From contig JAVMKO010000002.1 in the NCBI GenBank assembly GCA_032164245.1, forward strand, positions 89,603,340 to 89,667,339: a stretch of 64,000 bases of DNA, read 5' to 3'. Source of the DNA: Sternotherus odoratus (taxonomy: Eukaryota > Chordata > Testudines > Kinosternidae). The number at the start of each line of letters is the position of its first letter. The first letter of the stretch is position 1. This document shows positions 10,733 to 23,594 of this stretch, in pieces. Made by a program: the position numbers and the translations under genes. A model generated the notes under the pieces. That model searched no databases and had not been told where the DNA came from. It was given only the letters and a program-made list of their open reading frames with translations.

Positions 10733-13379
10733 ATTTAAAGGAAATAATCAATTTTGGTTCAGTGTACTAAAAGGAACAAAAAGGGAAGTGGTCAGGGGTG
10801 AAACAGTTACAAGACTAACAGACCTACCCATTTTGCCTGGAAGGCATACCGCTTAATCAGAGGTGACTCAGCAGCAACAAGAAAGATAAAAGGATCCATG
10901 AGATCATTTTGTGCAACTATATAATGGGAACAATTTTTAGCAAACTTGTAAAAATCTCACAGCTAATTCCTCTTATTCAGCTTTTAGAACAAGAACTATC
11001 TCGTGTCCAGCTGCAATGAACTTTTACAGCCAGCTTTCTGGGTTTTGTTATCAGCATTACCATACACATAAACATGGGTTCAAACAGTAAACTTCACAGA
11101 AAAATGATTAATGTGCTTCTTTTTAGAAATCCTCTTTGTATTCTGCAGAGAAGCATCATTGATAAAGGAAGGCCCAACCCTGCTGTCACTAAAATCATTG
11201 GGAATTTTACCACTGACTTAAGTGGAAGCAGTACTGTGCCTCTAGCATGCAATCATATTGCAAAAAAAGAACAATTATTCAAATTTCCCCCAGGCATTGA
11301 ACAGCCATTAAAAAGTATTTGGCTTGGAACATCTGTCATAATGCTATATAAGAAAGCAGAAAATGAAACTTGCAATTTTTCTTAAAACTGAGGAAACTGA
11401 AAACGTGAATATCTTTACCCAGTCAATCATTGTGTCAAGTTTTAGATTAAAAACAAATCTAAACAAAAAAAATTATACATGTAATAAGGAAAGAGGGTGG
11501 GCTAGAAAAGATTAGATAGATTAGGGGGGACTTGGCTTCATCTTCTGCTGTGTACAGAAGATCTCTCCACCTCCTGAGCCAATTTCTCCTTAACAGCTCC
11601 ATCCTCTGTTTCCTCTCTTCTATTCCGCCTTTCCCAGGTTCCTGGAACTGACCTCTTGAGCCTTGCTCAACTGTTCCAAACAGTCAATGAGTGAAGGGGA
11701 AGCAGGATTGAGAGAACAGATTCATTATTACAATATTGAAATATTGGAACCCCTACCCTGATCAAAGATTTAGCTATTTTAAACAGATTGCTACCCCTCT
11801 CTATTCTTCCTGGCTTTTGGTAAGATCGATCTCTCTCTCTCTCTCTTTCATCCTAGTGACTATTTACTCTGCTCTTTGGGACAGTACTTCACCTCGCTCC
11901 ATATGCAAAGGGACATTAACATTTCTTAATCTATCCAAAACATATAATTGACAAACACTGAAGCATCATTGTAAGGATATGCTCATTTTGTAACACGAGT
12001 CAAAGGTTAAAGCAAACAGCAAACAAAAATTCAACAAGCTTCAGCACTACGTTAGTGTCTGAGAGCACCAACTCCTTCACCACAGCTGCAATACTAGTAG
12101 TTACCTCTTCCAAACAGTGCCACGCAGGCTATCCCAGCAAACTAGGGTGTATATAGCTTTGCATTCTAAAAAGAAAATTGTACATCATACAACTTTGCAT
12201 GTAAGATGTACCCTCTTTTCTTGGGGCCGAAATGAAGAAACAAAAATGGGTACTCTGCTTTATTCATGCTCCAGTCATGAGACTGAAATTTAAGAGTAAT
12301 ACCAGAAGCGATTTAATCCATCACAATATTCCCATCAGTTGATATTTCAGCCTGAGTGTAGCTTTCTGCCCCAGACCACAAACAGTTTATTGAACAACTA
12401 TCCAAAGACTGGACTTGGGAATTTGCTCCACCAGAAATTAAGATCTTAAAAATATGAGTGGAAAGGAAACTGATTCCCAAACATCATCCAGGGGCTGGGA
12501 GCAGCACGCTCATAGGAAGACTGGAATGCTTTCTTTCAGAGGTGCTTTGGTAGCCCATCACGGCAACACTCCTGGACACTTACCCATCTTGGCTGACAAA
12601 AAAAACCATGGAAAAGGACTTGTATTCATCAACTACTAATTCATGGCACTCATCCTCTTTGTATATGTGAGTTGCAGTTTTCAAATTACAGTAATATAAC
12701 AGCAAAAACATCAATTTTCTTATGTGCATTAAAACCTACCAAGTTGTTTATGGGCTGCTATGGTTACTAGTACAGTTGTAATCATGTCAGAAAATATGAT
12801 GCAACTGTCTGTTTAATTCTTGACAGGTTTAAGATTAGCAGCTGTGTTAGTCTGTATCCGTAAATAAGACAAGGAAGTGCTACAAGTCTTCCTCATCTTA
12901 TTTGTTTAATTCTGATTTCCAGGCGCTGAACTAGGCCACATTGAAGTCTAAGCAAGCTTGTGAATGCTAGTAATGGGCAGCATTACTATTACTCTACAGC
13001 CATGCTTTATAGAAAAACACATTTCACTGGAGAACTCCACCTCACCCTTAGTTTATTTTTTTAATCTGTATTTCAATAAGCATAAAGAGCCATTCCTCTA
13101 ATGTAGACTTATTCAAAGTTTGCCTAGCATGACTTGATCAATGTTAAACCCTTTCATGTAAATCCTCATGCAATCGGTTTTAACTGCTAAAAAAATATTA
13201 ATCATTTACAAACATGAGATGTATACCACCAAAAGTAAAGATTTTTGAAGCAAAGGGTGTCAGTTGGGTCAATATCTGGAGTTACAGTACAATGAGAACC
13301 ATAATGCTGCAAAAACAACATATTACATCTTGTATTTATATTATACTTTACAACCTGATTTACAAATTATGAACCAGAT
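10733..13379. other. Intronic sequence, little recognised
   Basis: AT-rich non-coding sequence. A short (CT)n tract occurs at about 11829-11847. At 12832-12900 (gtgttagtctgtatccg... gtgctacaagtcttcc) there is a short minus-strand fragment resembling the Penelope-like 3' end. Nothing else is supported. Confidence 0.45.
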
Positions 13380-13520
13380 CCTACAAGCACCCCATCACTT
13401 AACAATTATCTTCGAGAACTCATGGAAGATGGATGTGGTCCTGGAGGACTGGAAAAGGGCAAATATAGTACCCATCTTCAAAGTGAGGGAAAAAGGAGGA
13501 TCTGGGTGTGACAATCAGGG
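13380..13520 (+). pseudogene. Non-LTR retrotransposon RT fragment (CR1-like)
   Basis: The frame contains VLEDWKRANIVPIFK, which matches the conserved fingers region of LINE reverse transcriptases of the CR1/jockey type (W-K-x-A-x-I-x-P-I-x-K). Only about 45 codons are recognisable and the following K-G-x-N-Y-R-P-I-S motif is decayed. Confidence 0.6.
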
Positions 13521-13754
13521 TGCAATATCTCAAAGGGAGAACAGAAGACCCCAAAACAAGCAGCTGAACCAACTGACTGCACACTATAGTCGCATACTTT
13601 AAAAGTATATCAAGTAAGCTCTTCTATGAAAGGTTCTTATGGACTTTACTAGATTTTCCAGAAAAAGGTGCATACACTATAGGCATAAGATTTAGTGGTT
13701 CATTATGGTAAGGAGAGAAAGTAGAGCAATTACTAAACCCCTAAGGGTTACTCC

Positions 13755-13910
13755 CAGCCTTGGTCAACATACTTAGGGTAGCAGGGCTCACACTAGTGCT
13801 CTAAAAGTAGGTGTGCAGAAACACTTTGAAGTTGTGGCTTGGGCTGGAGCATGGGCTCTGAAGTCAGCTCTACTTCAATAAGCGGAAAGATACTAGCTAC
13901 AAAGTACAGT
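13755..13910. repeat. Fragment of MITE related to 14581-14805
   Basis: The run gcagggctcacactagtgct and the following ttgaagttgtggcttgggctgg match 14632-14700 closely (caccagggctcacactagtgct and ttgaggttgtggctcaggcc). It is a partial copy without definable ends. Confidence 0.6.
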
Positions 13911-14580
13911 CTGGATAACTGATGGCTGTGCCAGCCTTAAATTTCTTTGCTTTGGCTTGTTTCTGAGTCTACTGTAATTCTTTGGTATATATTTGCCAGC
14001 ATAAATAAGTATATTTGCTATAAGGCTAGCAATGACAACTAAACTAAGTTTTTACTTTGCATTTTCTATTTTAATGTTAAGTAAGCACCTAATAACTGAA
14101 ACATCACCGGACATACGAGGACTGAATACATCACATGGCTTTTGTTCAATGAAGCGTATTCACTTTATTTGTTTCTTCCTACCTCTGAGGCTGAAAACAT
14201 AGCACGGTTGGATGTATGCAACTTCCCCTGCCATTTCAAGAGCTCTAGTAATTTAATCACATTCCACAGTATTTAAGTCAAAGGTTGTCATTTCCTATAG
14301 GCAGAGAGTTCTGTCTCTTGCTTTCTGGTTTACAATATTTCTGCAAATGTTTTCTTGGTGCCTATTACAGTATAGTCTCTCTTGTCCGGATAAATAACTC
14401 TTGATTATCTTAATAAGGAACCTCTGTCTGCTTTAGGAAAAAAATGTTTCAGAAAAAGTTCCAGCAAGATTTTGGTAGGAACACTTTCAAGTCCATGCAC
14501 TTGATGCAATTTATTTTTGTGTATTAGACCCAAGGCACTGTGAGGGACAAAGATAGCCTTTTCTACTTTCTGATTGTACT

Positions 14581-14805
14581 GGGTATGTCTACACAGCATT
14601 TTGGAGCAAGCAGGTCGATAGACTTGGGCCACCAGGGCTCACACTAGTGCTTTCAAAATAGCTGTATGTAGACAGCTCTTTGAGGTTGTGGCTCAGGCCA
14701 GACTCAATCTTGAGCCGCAACTTCACAGCGCTGTCAACACAGCTATTTTCAGAGCACTCACACAAGCCTTGCTAGCCCAAGTATGTTGACTTGGACTGGG
14801 GGTTT
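14581..14805. mobile_element. Non-autonomous DNA element, GGGTATGTCTACAC terminus
   Basis: The left end GGGTATGTCTACACAG resembles the Harbinger-type MITE termini elsewhere in the window. A near-palindromic interior follows (ttcaaaatagctgtatgtagacag against ctgtcaacacagctattttcagag). The right terminus is not clear, so the copy is probably truncated. Confidence 0.5.
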
Positions 14806-15164
14806 GTTTTTGCTCACTCCAAAATATGATATACAGACACCCCATAAGGGCTTAGTAATTACCCTACTTTTTCTCTTCCCCCTCCCCCCCCCCCGCACCA
14901 TGACCCGTAACTAACCACTAATATTAATACCTGAAGAACATGTATCCTTCCCTCCCCTCCTCCTCTCCCAGCAGTTCTAGTTAAGAACCCACACATGGCT
15001 AGGGCATATACGCAGCCTAGTATCTGATTTGTCTCTAATGGGTTATGGTGTTTTACCAGAAGAAGGAAACAGTATCTTCCAGAAAAGAATAGACAAATTA
15101 GAAAGTCAATGTCCATCTAGTAGATTTAAATCAAGCTGGGAAGTAGGAATTCCTAAATTCTAAT

Positions 15165-15425
15165 TCTGTTGGATTTGGGGCAATTCATTTAACCCCTCAG
15201 CTTTATTTTACTCATCTGTAAAGTATACTTAATACTTGCCTACCTCCCAGGAGAACTGTGGCAAATTCATTAGCTAATGTTTGTACGAATTTTTCTATTA
15301 ATCATTTTGTCTCTCTGTGCCTCAGTTTCGCATTGTAAAGTGAAGGTAACCTATCTCACAAGGGTGTTGCGAGGAGAAATCCATTAAGACTGAGGCACTC
15401 AGGTGCTATGGCAATGCAGGCTATA
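15165..15425 (+). repeat. Two adjacent MIR-like remnants
   Basis: Two successive segments match the MIR core: 15171-15260 (ggggcaattcatttaacccctcag... ttactcatctgtaaag... ttgcctacctcccag) and 15310-15420 (tctctctgtgcctcagtttcgcattgtaaag... tatctcacaagggtgttgcgagga). Both are in sense orientation and moderately diverged. The second is interrupted at 15426 by the TA-flanked MITE. Confidence 0.7.
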
Positions 15426-15427
15426 TA

Positions 15428-15737
15428 CCGTATTTTTCGTCCCATAGGACGCTCCGGCGTATAAGACGCCCCCGCGTTTTCGGACCCAAAAAAAAAAAAA
15501 AAGCGCCGCTTTTTTCGCGCCGTTCTCCCGTCCCCGCCGCGTGGGCGGGCTGCTGGGAGCGCGCCGCTCTCCCGTCCCCGCCGCGCGGGCGGGCTGCTGG
15601 GAGAGCGGCGCGAAAAAAGCGGCGCTTTTTTTTTTTTTTTTTTTGGTCCGGCCGATATTCGGCGTATAAGACGCCCCCCTTAATATTGAAAGTATTTTTG
15701 GGGGTTAAAAAGGCGTCTTATACGCCGAAAAATACGG
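15428..15737. mobile_element. TA-flanked palindromic MITE (mariner-like), copy 1
   Basis: Termini are CCGTATTTTTCG and its exact complement CGAAAAATACGG, flanked by TA (15426-15427 and 15738-15739), the target of Tc1/mariner elements. Subterminal GGCGTATAAGACGCCCCC is also inverted at the other end. The interior is a long hairpin: gcgccgcttttttcgcgccg at about 15502 pairs with cggcgcgaaaaaagcggcgc at about 15606. Two units containing CCGTCCCCGCCGCG.GGGCGGGCTGC lie in the loop. No coding capacity. Confidence 0.88.
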
Positions 15738-16165
15738 TAGGTGTGAATGAGAAAGACAGACAGTCCAACATACTGTAACTCATAACTAAAATCACCTTTC
15801 CACTCAACTGAAAAATATACAGGCTCTCTCAGTGTTATCCCTCAGGCAATGACGCTTTTAAAGGGCTCACACCTCACCTTGATGTTGCAACTGCTAGGAG
15901 ATGCTGGGCAACAATGATGTGTGAAAACAGGGACACCAAGAGAACCATAGGACATTACTTAAACTGCCCTTTGGGACAGTTACAGATTCATCTACAAAGG
16001 AGAATGTACTGGAGCATCACTGCATCACTAAATTCCATTTTAAAAACGTCTGCATATTAAAAGGGATTCACATGTCCCAAAACAACCAACTGACTACATC
16101 ATCCTAAATCCCAACAGTTTTGCCAGACAAATTAAGTTATAATGAACTGACAGTCTTTGCTTTCA

Positions 16166-16330
16166 CTGAGGGATAAATCGACCCCAAAAGGACTCCCATC
16201 GACTCCAGAATTTCAGCTCCACAAGAGGAGTAAACGGAATCAACGCAGGAGCCACAGCAGTCGACCCGATGCCATGGGGAGGGCCGTGTAAGTCGAACTA
16301 AGGTACTTTGACTTCAGCTACACAATTAGT
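16166..16330. repeat. Degraded Harbinger-like MITE fragment
   Basis: Segments such as aaatcgaccccaaaaggactcccatcgactcca and taagtcgaactaaggtactttgacttcagctac resemble the interior of the MITE at 44788-45077 (gtcgactccagaactccag, acttcagctac). No ends or target duplication are recognisable. Confidence 0.45.
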
Positions 16331-17410
16331 AGTGTTTGATTGTAAGGGTAATGCGATCTAGTTAAGAATAAGCACAACACAAGTCTCTAGATTCACACAT
16401 CGCCTTTTGGATGTTTTATGAAAGTTTCACACAAAACAGATTAATCTTATTTTCTAGAGAACACAGTTTATGATAAGACCTCATATAGTAGTCATAATAC
16501 TATTAATTTATCTCGGTTTTAAATCCATTGAACCAGAGTCAATGTAACTGATTTATCTTACAACTTGAGAAACAAAAAAAATCAATGGACATGCAGCATG
16601 CCAAGCAGATTTCTCCAACTTCTTCCTAAATTATGATAAATCTAAACAATTTAGGGACTAGCATTCTGATTTTTAATACAGTATGGAAACAAAGGGGGAT
16701 AAGGGAAAGCACAGCTCTCTGCAGCCACTAAAAGTCCAGCCTGTCTGTCATTACCAGTTAGAGCTTATTCTTTCCTCATGGGCATACTTCTCCGATGTGA
16801 TCATAATGTGACCATCTGATGATACACTGACAAATGACTTTACCTAATGTATGAATACACTGAGTGAATAGGCTGGATATTTATAGTTTCTCTCTCAACA
16901 AATTTTCTAAAGAGAGATCCGTAATGAAGCATATCTTTAGAATAGCATATGGTTTTTTGTCAACAGCATTGGAGAAATGTGTAAAAAACATATTTCTACA
17001 AAGATTTTCTTTGTGATAAGGTGTCGATGTATCCACTGAGCATTTACACGGGTGAAGATTTGTATTAACCAGTGTGTACATTAATAACTTGGTTGACAGT
17101 ATTTTTATATTGATAAATGCAATCTTCATGTATAAATTATTGCATTGTGCCAGAACTGGAGAGAATTAAAATTAATTAACTGCCAAGTGAGCATGTAACA
17201 GGAAAACTAGAAGATAAACTAGGTACTTAACATTGCAAGAAATTCTCCCAACTCTTACATTTAATTCTACACTTGAAGTACGGTAGTTTCTTTTGGTGGT
17301 GGGGATGTGTAGCCTAGCATTTGTAAAAGAGAACTATGAATTCAAAGCACGATGTATGCTGGCAATATTCATCCACACAGCTCCACCAAAAGCATATCAA
17401 CCCATAATTC
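16331..17410. other. Intronic sequence, nothing recognised
   Basis: AT-rich sequence. No gene, terminal inverted repeats or known repeat motif found by reading. Confidence 0.45.
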
Positions 17411-17413
17411 TCA

Positions 17414-18052
17414 GACCTTATCTACACTACACAGTTTTGTCGGCAAGAGAGAGGAGCTACATACACTGAAGTGCTCCTTCTGCTGATGTACTTTCCCTGC
17501 TATGCCAACATAATAAAACCACCTCAATGAGGGGCGTCAGGCTTATGCTGGTGTAGTTAAGGCAACGCAGTAGTGGAGTAAACACATTGCATTCCTTGCA
17601 CTGGTTGTTGGCGGTCATTCTTGTCTATTTCACAGCTTGTGAAATTGACAAGAAAGCCGCCTCACAGCTCCCAAGCCAGGCTGCCACCAGCCTCCCCACA
17701 GGGTACCCTGCTTCCCCCAGGATCCCGGCTCCCCACTGGGAGCATGGCAGATGACCAGACTCTGAGCATGGATCTCCTCACCAGAGGCAAGAAGCCCCAG
17801 GTGGCTTCCCCCAGCTGGGAGCACAGGGGTGAGAAGCACCGGGGGGCAGCTGGACTCCCATGGGGAGCTGCATGGTGCTGAGCGCTCAGTCCCCGACACT
17901 GCCCCTCTTCATTCGGTGGAAGCACTCCTGGTTAGAATGCGCACCACCACGAGAAAGAGGGTAGTGTGGACATCAGCCACCGCAGCAATTAATGTGGTGG
18001 CTGTAAGTCGATTTAACGTAGGTCAAATTATCCGTGTATTGTAGACATAGAC
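17414..18052. mobile_element. Non-autonomous DNA transposon with TCTACA-type termini
   Basis: Left end ACCTTATCTACACTACACAG and right end CCGTGTATTGTAGACATAGACT are imperfect inverted repeats. Subterminal motifs (ttttgtcggcaa; tgtaagtcgatttaacgtagg) resemble other turtle MITEs as I remember them. The interior from 17640 to 17900 is more GC-rich (ccccaggatcccggctccccactgggagcatggcag). No clean target duplication was found, so the exact ends are approximate. Confidence 0.5.
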
Positions 18053-18059
18053 TTACCGT

Positions 18060-21000
18060 TCAGCCTTCCTTGACACAGATTGGCAGTTATGCAAAAGAAA
18101 TTTGTTTTGCTGAATTTTGCTTACTTCAGTCATGATTGCAAATTCTGCTTCAGAGGTTAGGAAACATTTTCATTTCCATGTTTAGCGGACGAACTCCTAA
18201 AATTTGACAACTTCACAAGTTAAGGACAAAGAAAAGCTGGTATGTGGCCTCACTGATTACTTCTGAAATAACTAGTAGAGGATCAATGGGGGTACTTCCC
18301 CCTTTTTAACTACATATGTCAAGAAAACAACCCAATTATTTCTTCAAGACGTTTTTACCTCAACATAGGATAAAGTAATTCAGAAAATACTACCCCGTCC
18401 ACAAAGACCTTCTTATTTTTGATCCTTGAAGATAGAAAGGCGGTTAAACCGCTCAACTGTACTAACAACCTAGCATTAGATACTATGGACCAGATTATCA
18501 AAGGTATGTAAGCATCTAAAGATGCAGAGACATGCCCAGTAGAATTTTTCAAAGCATCTAAGCAGGGTAGGTCCCTGAGTTCAGTGGGCGCTAGGCGAAT
18601 CAAGTAAATCTGGTCCTATATGAAAGCATAATACCTATGGGTAGGTAATCTGTATAATTCTTAATTGCAAAGTCATAGCTCTATATAGTGACATAGTACT
18701 TTTTTAAAGCACAGGAGCCCTGCAGAAATTCTCAAGTTGATAATTCTCTCATGCATCCATCCATCTTGTGTGTGACATCACCATAAAACAAAGCACCCAT
18801 ACCCAAAACCCAACTAATATTTTTCCAGGAAATTATATCTAATTGAAAATCTGTGCAATAGCAATTATGAGACTTCACACATTAGTAATAATTTCACACA
18901 TTGTATCAACATATAACACACACAACTCTGGGTTTATACACCAAACTTTAAACAAACTCACAAGGAGCATCCAAAGCACAGTCACCAAAATGCCCACTGG
19001 CAGTGCATGTGAAATACTGTTTTTTACAACATTAATATTCTGTGCAAACTTCAAATAGGGAACGAGTTCAGTGGCATGATCCAGATGCTCTTGGGTCACC
19101 CTACAAATCCACTTTAACAGGCTGACCAGACCAGGCTGCCAATGGTTTTCCACCAGCCTCTACTTATTCTGAAATTCCCCACACGCACCCCAGCAGCCCT
19201 GACATACATCCCACTCACTGCAACTTAGCCCCCCAGGCCATAGCCCCCAACATGCCCCGCTCACCCCCAACCCTCACTGTCCCCAACACTCCTCACTCAC
19301 CAACAACTTGCCTCAGCCTGTCATCCACTGCCCCACAATCTTCCCGTCCACTCACTGGCCCACGCCCCACACCAGCTCAGCACTCTACTTCCATCCTTCT
19401 CCTGCTGATCCCAGCCCGTCAACAGCTCTGCTCACTCCCATCACCTGCCCCACACCCTCACAGCACAGGCCAAATTTGAGTGACAAATGAGACTGCAATC
19501 TGGCTCATGATGTCCCAACATCACTTAGAATTGGCAGCCCCTCCACTATGCAGAAAAGCAGGCCAAATCTGAGCAACACTGAAACTCTATAACGCGGGTC
19601 ACACCACCACTTATTTAAATTGGGCCCAGCTGCTGCTCCCAACCACCGTCAGGACAGAGGGGCAGCCGGATCAAACTTGAGTGATACTGTGACCCCGCAT
19701 ACCAGGTGAAGTGCTGGAGTGCCACTGTGTCCTGGATTTCAGGTGCTGAAGCAACACTCTGGACTCCTCCAGCAGTACATCCTTGGCTCTGTACAGTTTC
19801 CCACGTGGTCTAAAATATCTGTGTTTAGTTAGACATGAGGTAACAGGGTCTTCTTACTGTAGAAGGAAAAGTGTTGATAATTTGTTGTATGAGGCTACAT
19901 ACACCCCTCTGATGTGGGCCTCCTCAGAGAGAAAGAATGTAGAGGATTAGGAAGAGGTTATGATAAACTGAGATTTCATACTGCTTAGTCAAGATACTAT
20001 GCAAGAGAACACTCTAAAGACTGCCGTGTCTTTTAAAAGCTCTTTCCTAAGGCAATATGTCAATGAGTTGTAAAACATTATACCTGTTCTTGGTGCTATT
20101 ATTCTGTTCCTTCCTAACAGCTCTTTCCCAAGGACACACAGTTCTCCCCTGCAGGACCCTGTGTGGGTCGTTTTAAAGACTATGAGAGAAGACGACAGGC
20201 TTATCAAACTCCTGCGCCACGTTTAAAAATGGCAATCTTACTCTAGAATTTTAATGAAGGCTTAACCTTATGTCACTGAAGTCAAAGGAAGTTTGGCCAT
20301 TGTCTTCAAAAGGACTAGAATCAGGCACCATTCCACATGGGTTGCTTTAACATTCTGGTTCTATACCAGCACCACTCCCGGTTTTGAATTCTATTCCTTT
20401 GCTAATACAACCTACTATATCATCGTGGTTGTTGGGCATTCAGTGGTTTTGATAGCTTTTTCTGCAATAACATCGGCTCCTTTTCCTGATTGCTATGGCA
20501 AATGACATTTCCATTTTACACATATTCCCCAACTTGATCCCTTGCTCCCAAATGAATTATTGGCTGTGATGTGTGATAATACAAGTCATCCCTCCTTTTG
20601 CTTTCTCCAGCACTGTTTATACAGTGTCACTGAGCTGATAAATGCTCCCTGTATTGGTGTTCTTCCAGCTAGGACTGTATTCTGCCCTCTACTTACACCC
20701 TGTACAACCCCACTCATTCCAAAGAGAGTTGCACCTATGTATGTGAGAGCAATATAGAGCCCACAGCCTTCAGAATGAAGGGAAGGATATGGAAAAACCA
20801 CAGGATGAATGAAAACAATTTCCTTACTTCGCATTTCCCACATCATGCAAACAGTGCAAAGCCTTTCCTGCCAGAGATGCTTTAACACACAAATAGGCTT
20901 TTGAGGAGCAAAACCTGCCACTGGGTTCATTCAGAGGTGTCAAAAAGCTCTAAAAACATACCTGGGGTGTATACCCCTAGCCCTGACATGTTAACAATCT

Positions 21001-21725
21001 CTGAAATTGTTGTCTCTATTACCTCTTTGGGTCAAATCCCTTGAAATCTATGCGACAGAGTAGGTGCCATTCACTGAGAAACCATATTTGAGAGATATTC
21101 TAATTGCTGAGAAACAGGAAACAGTGGGAAAATCCAGAAACTTTCAGGCTAAAACAAAGAAGGAAATAGCCCATTGTCTGGCAATTTAGGGGGGAAATAG
21201 TTTTGGGGAATCATTAAAACACCATTAATATGCAAACACACTTTATGCTATATGCAAAGAAAATTTATGCTTTGATAGTTGACACCTATGAAGCAACATA
21301 AACTTTTGAAATGTTGAGAAACTTTATTTTTGTAATGTGGAAGCACAGTGTGTTCACAAGCAGAAATGGGGCTCCATTGTGATGTACAAACACAGTCCTT
21401 ACCCTTAAAAGCTTTCCATATCAAATTTAAGACAAGACACACAAAGTGTAGCGACTAGCAGGCAGAAAGGAGAAGAGTAACAGTAATATATCCAAATTTT
21501 CTGTGCACAGTATGGAAAAATCATTCTATTTCTTGAGGGGCACAACCATTAAATAAGATATACAATGACTATTATATTTACAATAAATTACTACATCTCC
21601 CACAATATTGCACCTGAACAAACTTTCTGTGACTACAAATTAGGATTCCATGGCTTAATATGGTAATGCAAGACTCACACCTTGGATTTTCAAAACAGCC
21701 AAGAGTATTAAGTAGGTGTGGGTAA
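18060..21725. other. Intronic sequence with C-rich low-complexity block
   Basis: Mostly AT-rich. 19170-19480 is C-rich, CCCCA/CTCAC-biased DNA. The block from about 19060 to 19790 is more GC-rich than its surroundings and may be the interior of an old DNA transposon, but no termini are evident. No gene recognised. Confidence 0.4.
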
Positions 21726-22361
21726 GGGTATGTCTTCACTACAGCAGTAGGTCGATTTCCCTTAAGTCAATTTTTTAAAGCAGACTGTATAGAGTCAATT
21801 TTGTGCGTCCCCACTAAGCACAGCAAGTCGGCAGTGTCTGTCCCCACAACTGTGGCAAGCGTCGACATAGGGAGTGTAGCACTGTGGGTAGATATCCCAC
21901 CGGGCGGGCACAGGGGGTCCGCGGGGCTGCTCGGGCGGGCGGGGGGGTCTGCGGAGCTGCTCGGGCGGGGGTGGGGGGGTCCGGTGCGGAGCTAGCTGCT
22001 CGGGCGGGCGGGGGGGAGCCGGCGAGTGGCTGCTCGGGTGGGCACGGGGGTCTGGCGCGGAGCTAGCTGCTCGGGAGGGCACGGGGGGGCCGTGGAGCTG
22101 CTCCGAGTGGTGGCTGGTCCCCTGGGGAGCAAACGGGCATTATGGAAGGTCGGAGGCTAGCTGTCACATGCATCCTCACTAGTTCACAATTGACCCAGAG
22201 AGGTCGATTTCAGCGCTACTCCTCTCGTTAGGGAGGAGTACAAAAGTCAATTTTTAGGTCCCTTTAAATCGACTCAAATGGCATGCATGTGAGGACGGGT
22301 ACATGTTTATATCGACTTAACGTCGCTAAAGTCGATGTTAAGCCGTAGTGGGGACCAGCCC
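21726..22361. mobile_element. Harbinger-derived MITE with TAA target duplication
   Basis: The left end GGGTATGTCTTCACTACAGCAGTA is identical to the left end of the autonomous Harbinger at 28160. The next 170 bp follow it with substitutions (agtgtctgtccccac... gcaagcgtcgacat... gcactgtgggtagatatcccac). The right end agtggggaccagccc is the inverted terminus. Flanking TAA occurs at 21723-21725 and 22362-22364. The middle, about 21900-22100, is GC-rich minisatellite with ctgctcgggcgggc units instead of genes. It is an internally deleted derivative of the same family. Confidence 0.9.
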
Positions 22362-22391
22362 TAAGTCACTGACTCGGTTTCTGGCCTCCAA

Positions 22392-22650
22392 AGGTATGTC
22401 CAGATTGCAATTAAAAACTGCAGTTGGGCCATGTTAGTTGACTTGAGCTCTCGGGACTCAAGCTAAGGGGCTGTTTAATTGCAACATAGATGTTTGGGCT
22501 TGGGCTGGACTCCGGATTCTGGGATGCTGCAAAGTGGAAGGGTCCCAGAACCCAAACTTCTGCACTGCAATTAAATGGCCTGAGCCCTGTGAGCCCCAGT
22601 CGGCTGGCATGGGCCAGCCGCAGGTGTTTAATTGCAGTATAGACGTAGCC
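22392..22650. mobile_element. MITE with GTCTA...TGCAATTAAA inverted ends
   Basis: Left end AGGTATGTCCAGATTGCAATTAAA and right end TTTAATTGCAGTATAGACGTAGCC are inverted repeats of about 24 bp. A candidate 3-bp duplication, CAA, lies at 22389-22391 and 22651-22653. The same family occurs at 40747-41396. Non-coding. Confidence 0.7.
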
Positions 22651-22653
22651 CAA

Positions 22654-23339
22654 GAGACTATGGTGCTAAGCAACATGCAAGAACTCACCGCATGAGAAGA
22701 ATAGGAAACATAAGTTTAAATCAATTCGGGGAACAGAATAACCATTCCCACAAGATCATTCCTATCTAGTTAAAATGTGACAGAGTGGGATTAGATACAA
22801 CTTTACATTGTTTATTTTTGATTTAATGGGATGTTCCTCTCAGTTTTCTAATAAACTTGTTTTTATCTAAGAGAATTTTGGTTTTTGGACATTTAGGGGA
22901 ATAATTTGCTGTGTTCTGTTCTCAGAGACTAAGCAAACCTGCTTTTGAGGGAATAATAAAAGAACTCAGAGGTACCTAGCCTGGAGCACTTAATCCAAGG
23001 AAGAGGGCAAAAGAATGCTGCCTACCATCCATCTTTGATCAGATGCTGAGGATGAAGAAACAGGATGAAGCCTGGTGACCACCACAGAAAAAGAAGGGGA
23101 ACAAAGGTCTCAGACTGGTTGCATTTATCCCACTTTACTTGCAAGCCATTGTTTACAATAACCTCGTCCAACATCATGTCCAGCTCTTCAGCCAAATTTC
23201 CCACACAGAACTATACTTTACTTCACATTCTATGACTGGCAATTAATCTCTGATGTAGAACCTTGTCAAATGCCTTTTGAGCATGGAAGCACATTACATT
23301 CACTGAATCTCTTCTCTCTGTACTGTGCCAGAGGAAGTC
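22654..23339. other. Intronic sequence, nothing recognised
   Basis: AT-rich sequence without repeats or genes that I can support. Confidence 0.4.
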
Positions 23340-23342
23340 TCA

Positions 23343-23591
23343 GGGCTTTTCTACACTTATTGGGGGATTGAGGCACAGCGATTGATGCATCAGCGGTCGA
23401 TTTAGACTTGCTAAATTGATCGCAAATCACTCCCCCGTCGACTCCTGTACTCCACCGGATCAAGAGGAGTAGGGAGAGTTGACATCACATATAGAGTGGA
23501 CCCTGCGGTAAGTAGCTACATCAAACTGAGTTACGCTATTCATCAAATTGCATAGCTTAGATCAAATTTCCCCTGTAGTGTAGACGAGGAC
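23343..23591. mobile_element. Harbinger-like MITE with TCA target duplication
   Basis: Left end GGGCTTTTCTACACTT and right end AGTGTAGACGAGGAC are inverted repeats, flanked by TCA (23340-23342 and 23592-23594). The interior has cccccgtcgactcctgtactccaccgg, related to the MITE at 44788-45077. Non-coding. Confidence 0.7.
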
Positions 23592-23594
23592 TCA

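Noticed and set aside
14405..14632. Minus-strand VPTKILLELF as a possible CARMIL1 exon 3 (IPTKLELTF expected)
   Set aside because: Similarity is limited to a few residues, the neighbouring residues do not match, and part of the frame lies in a MITE.
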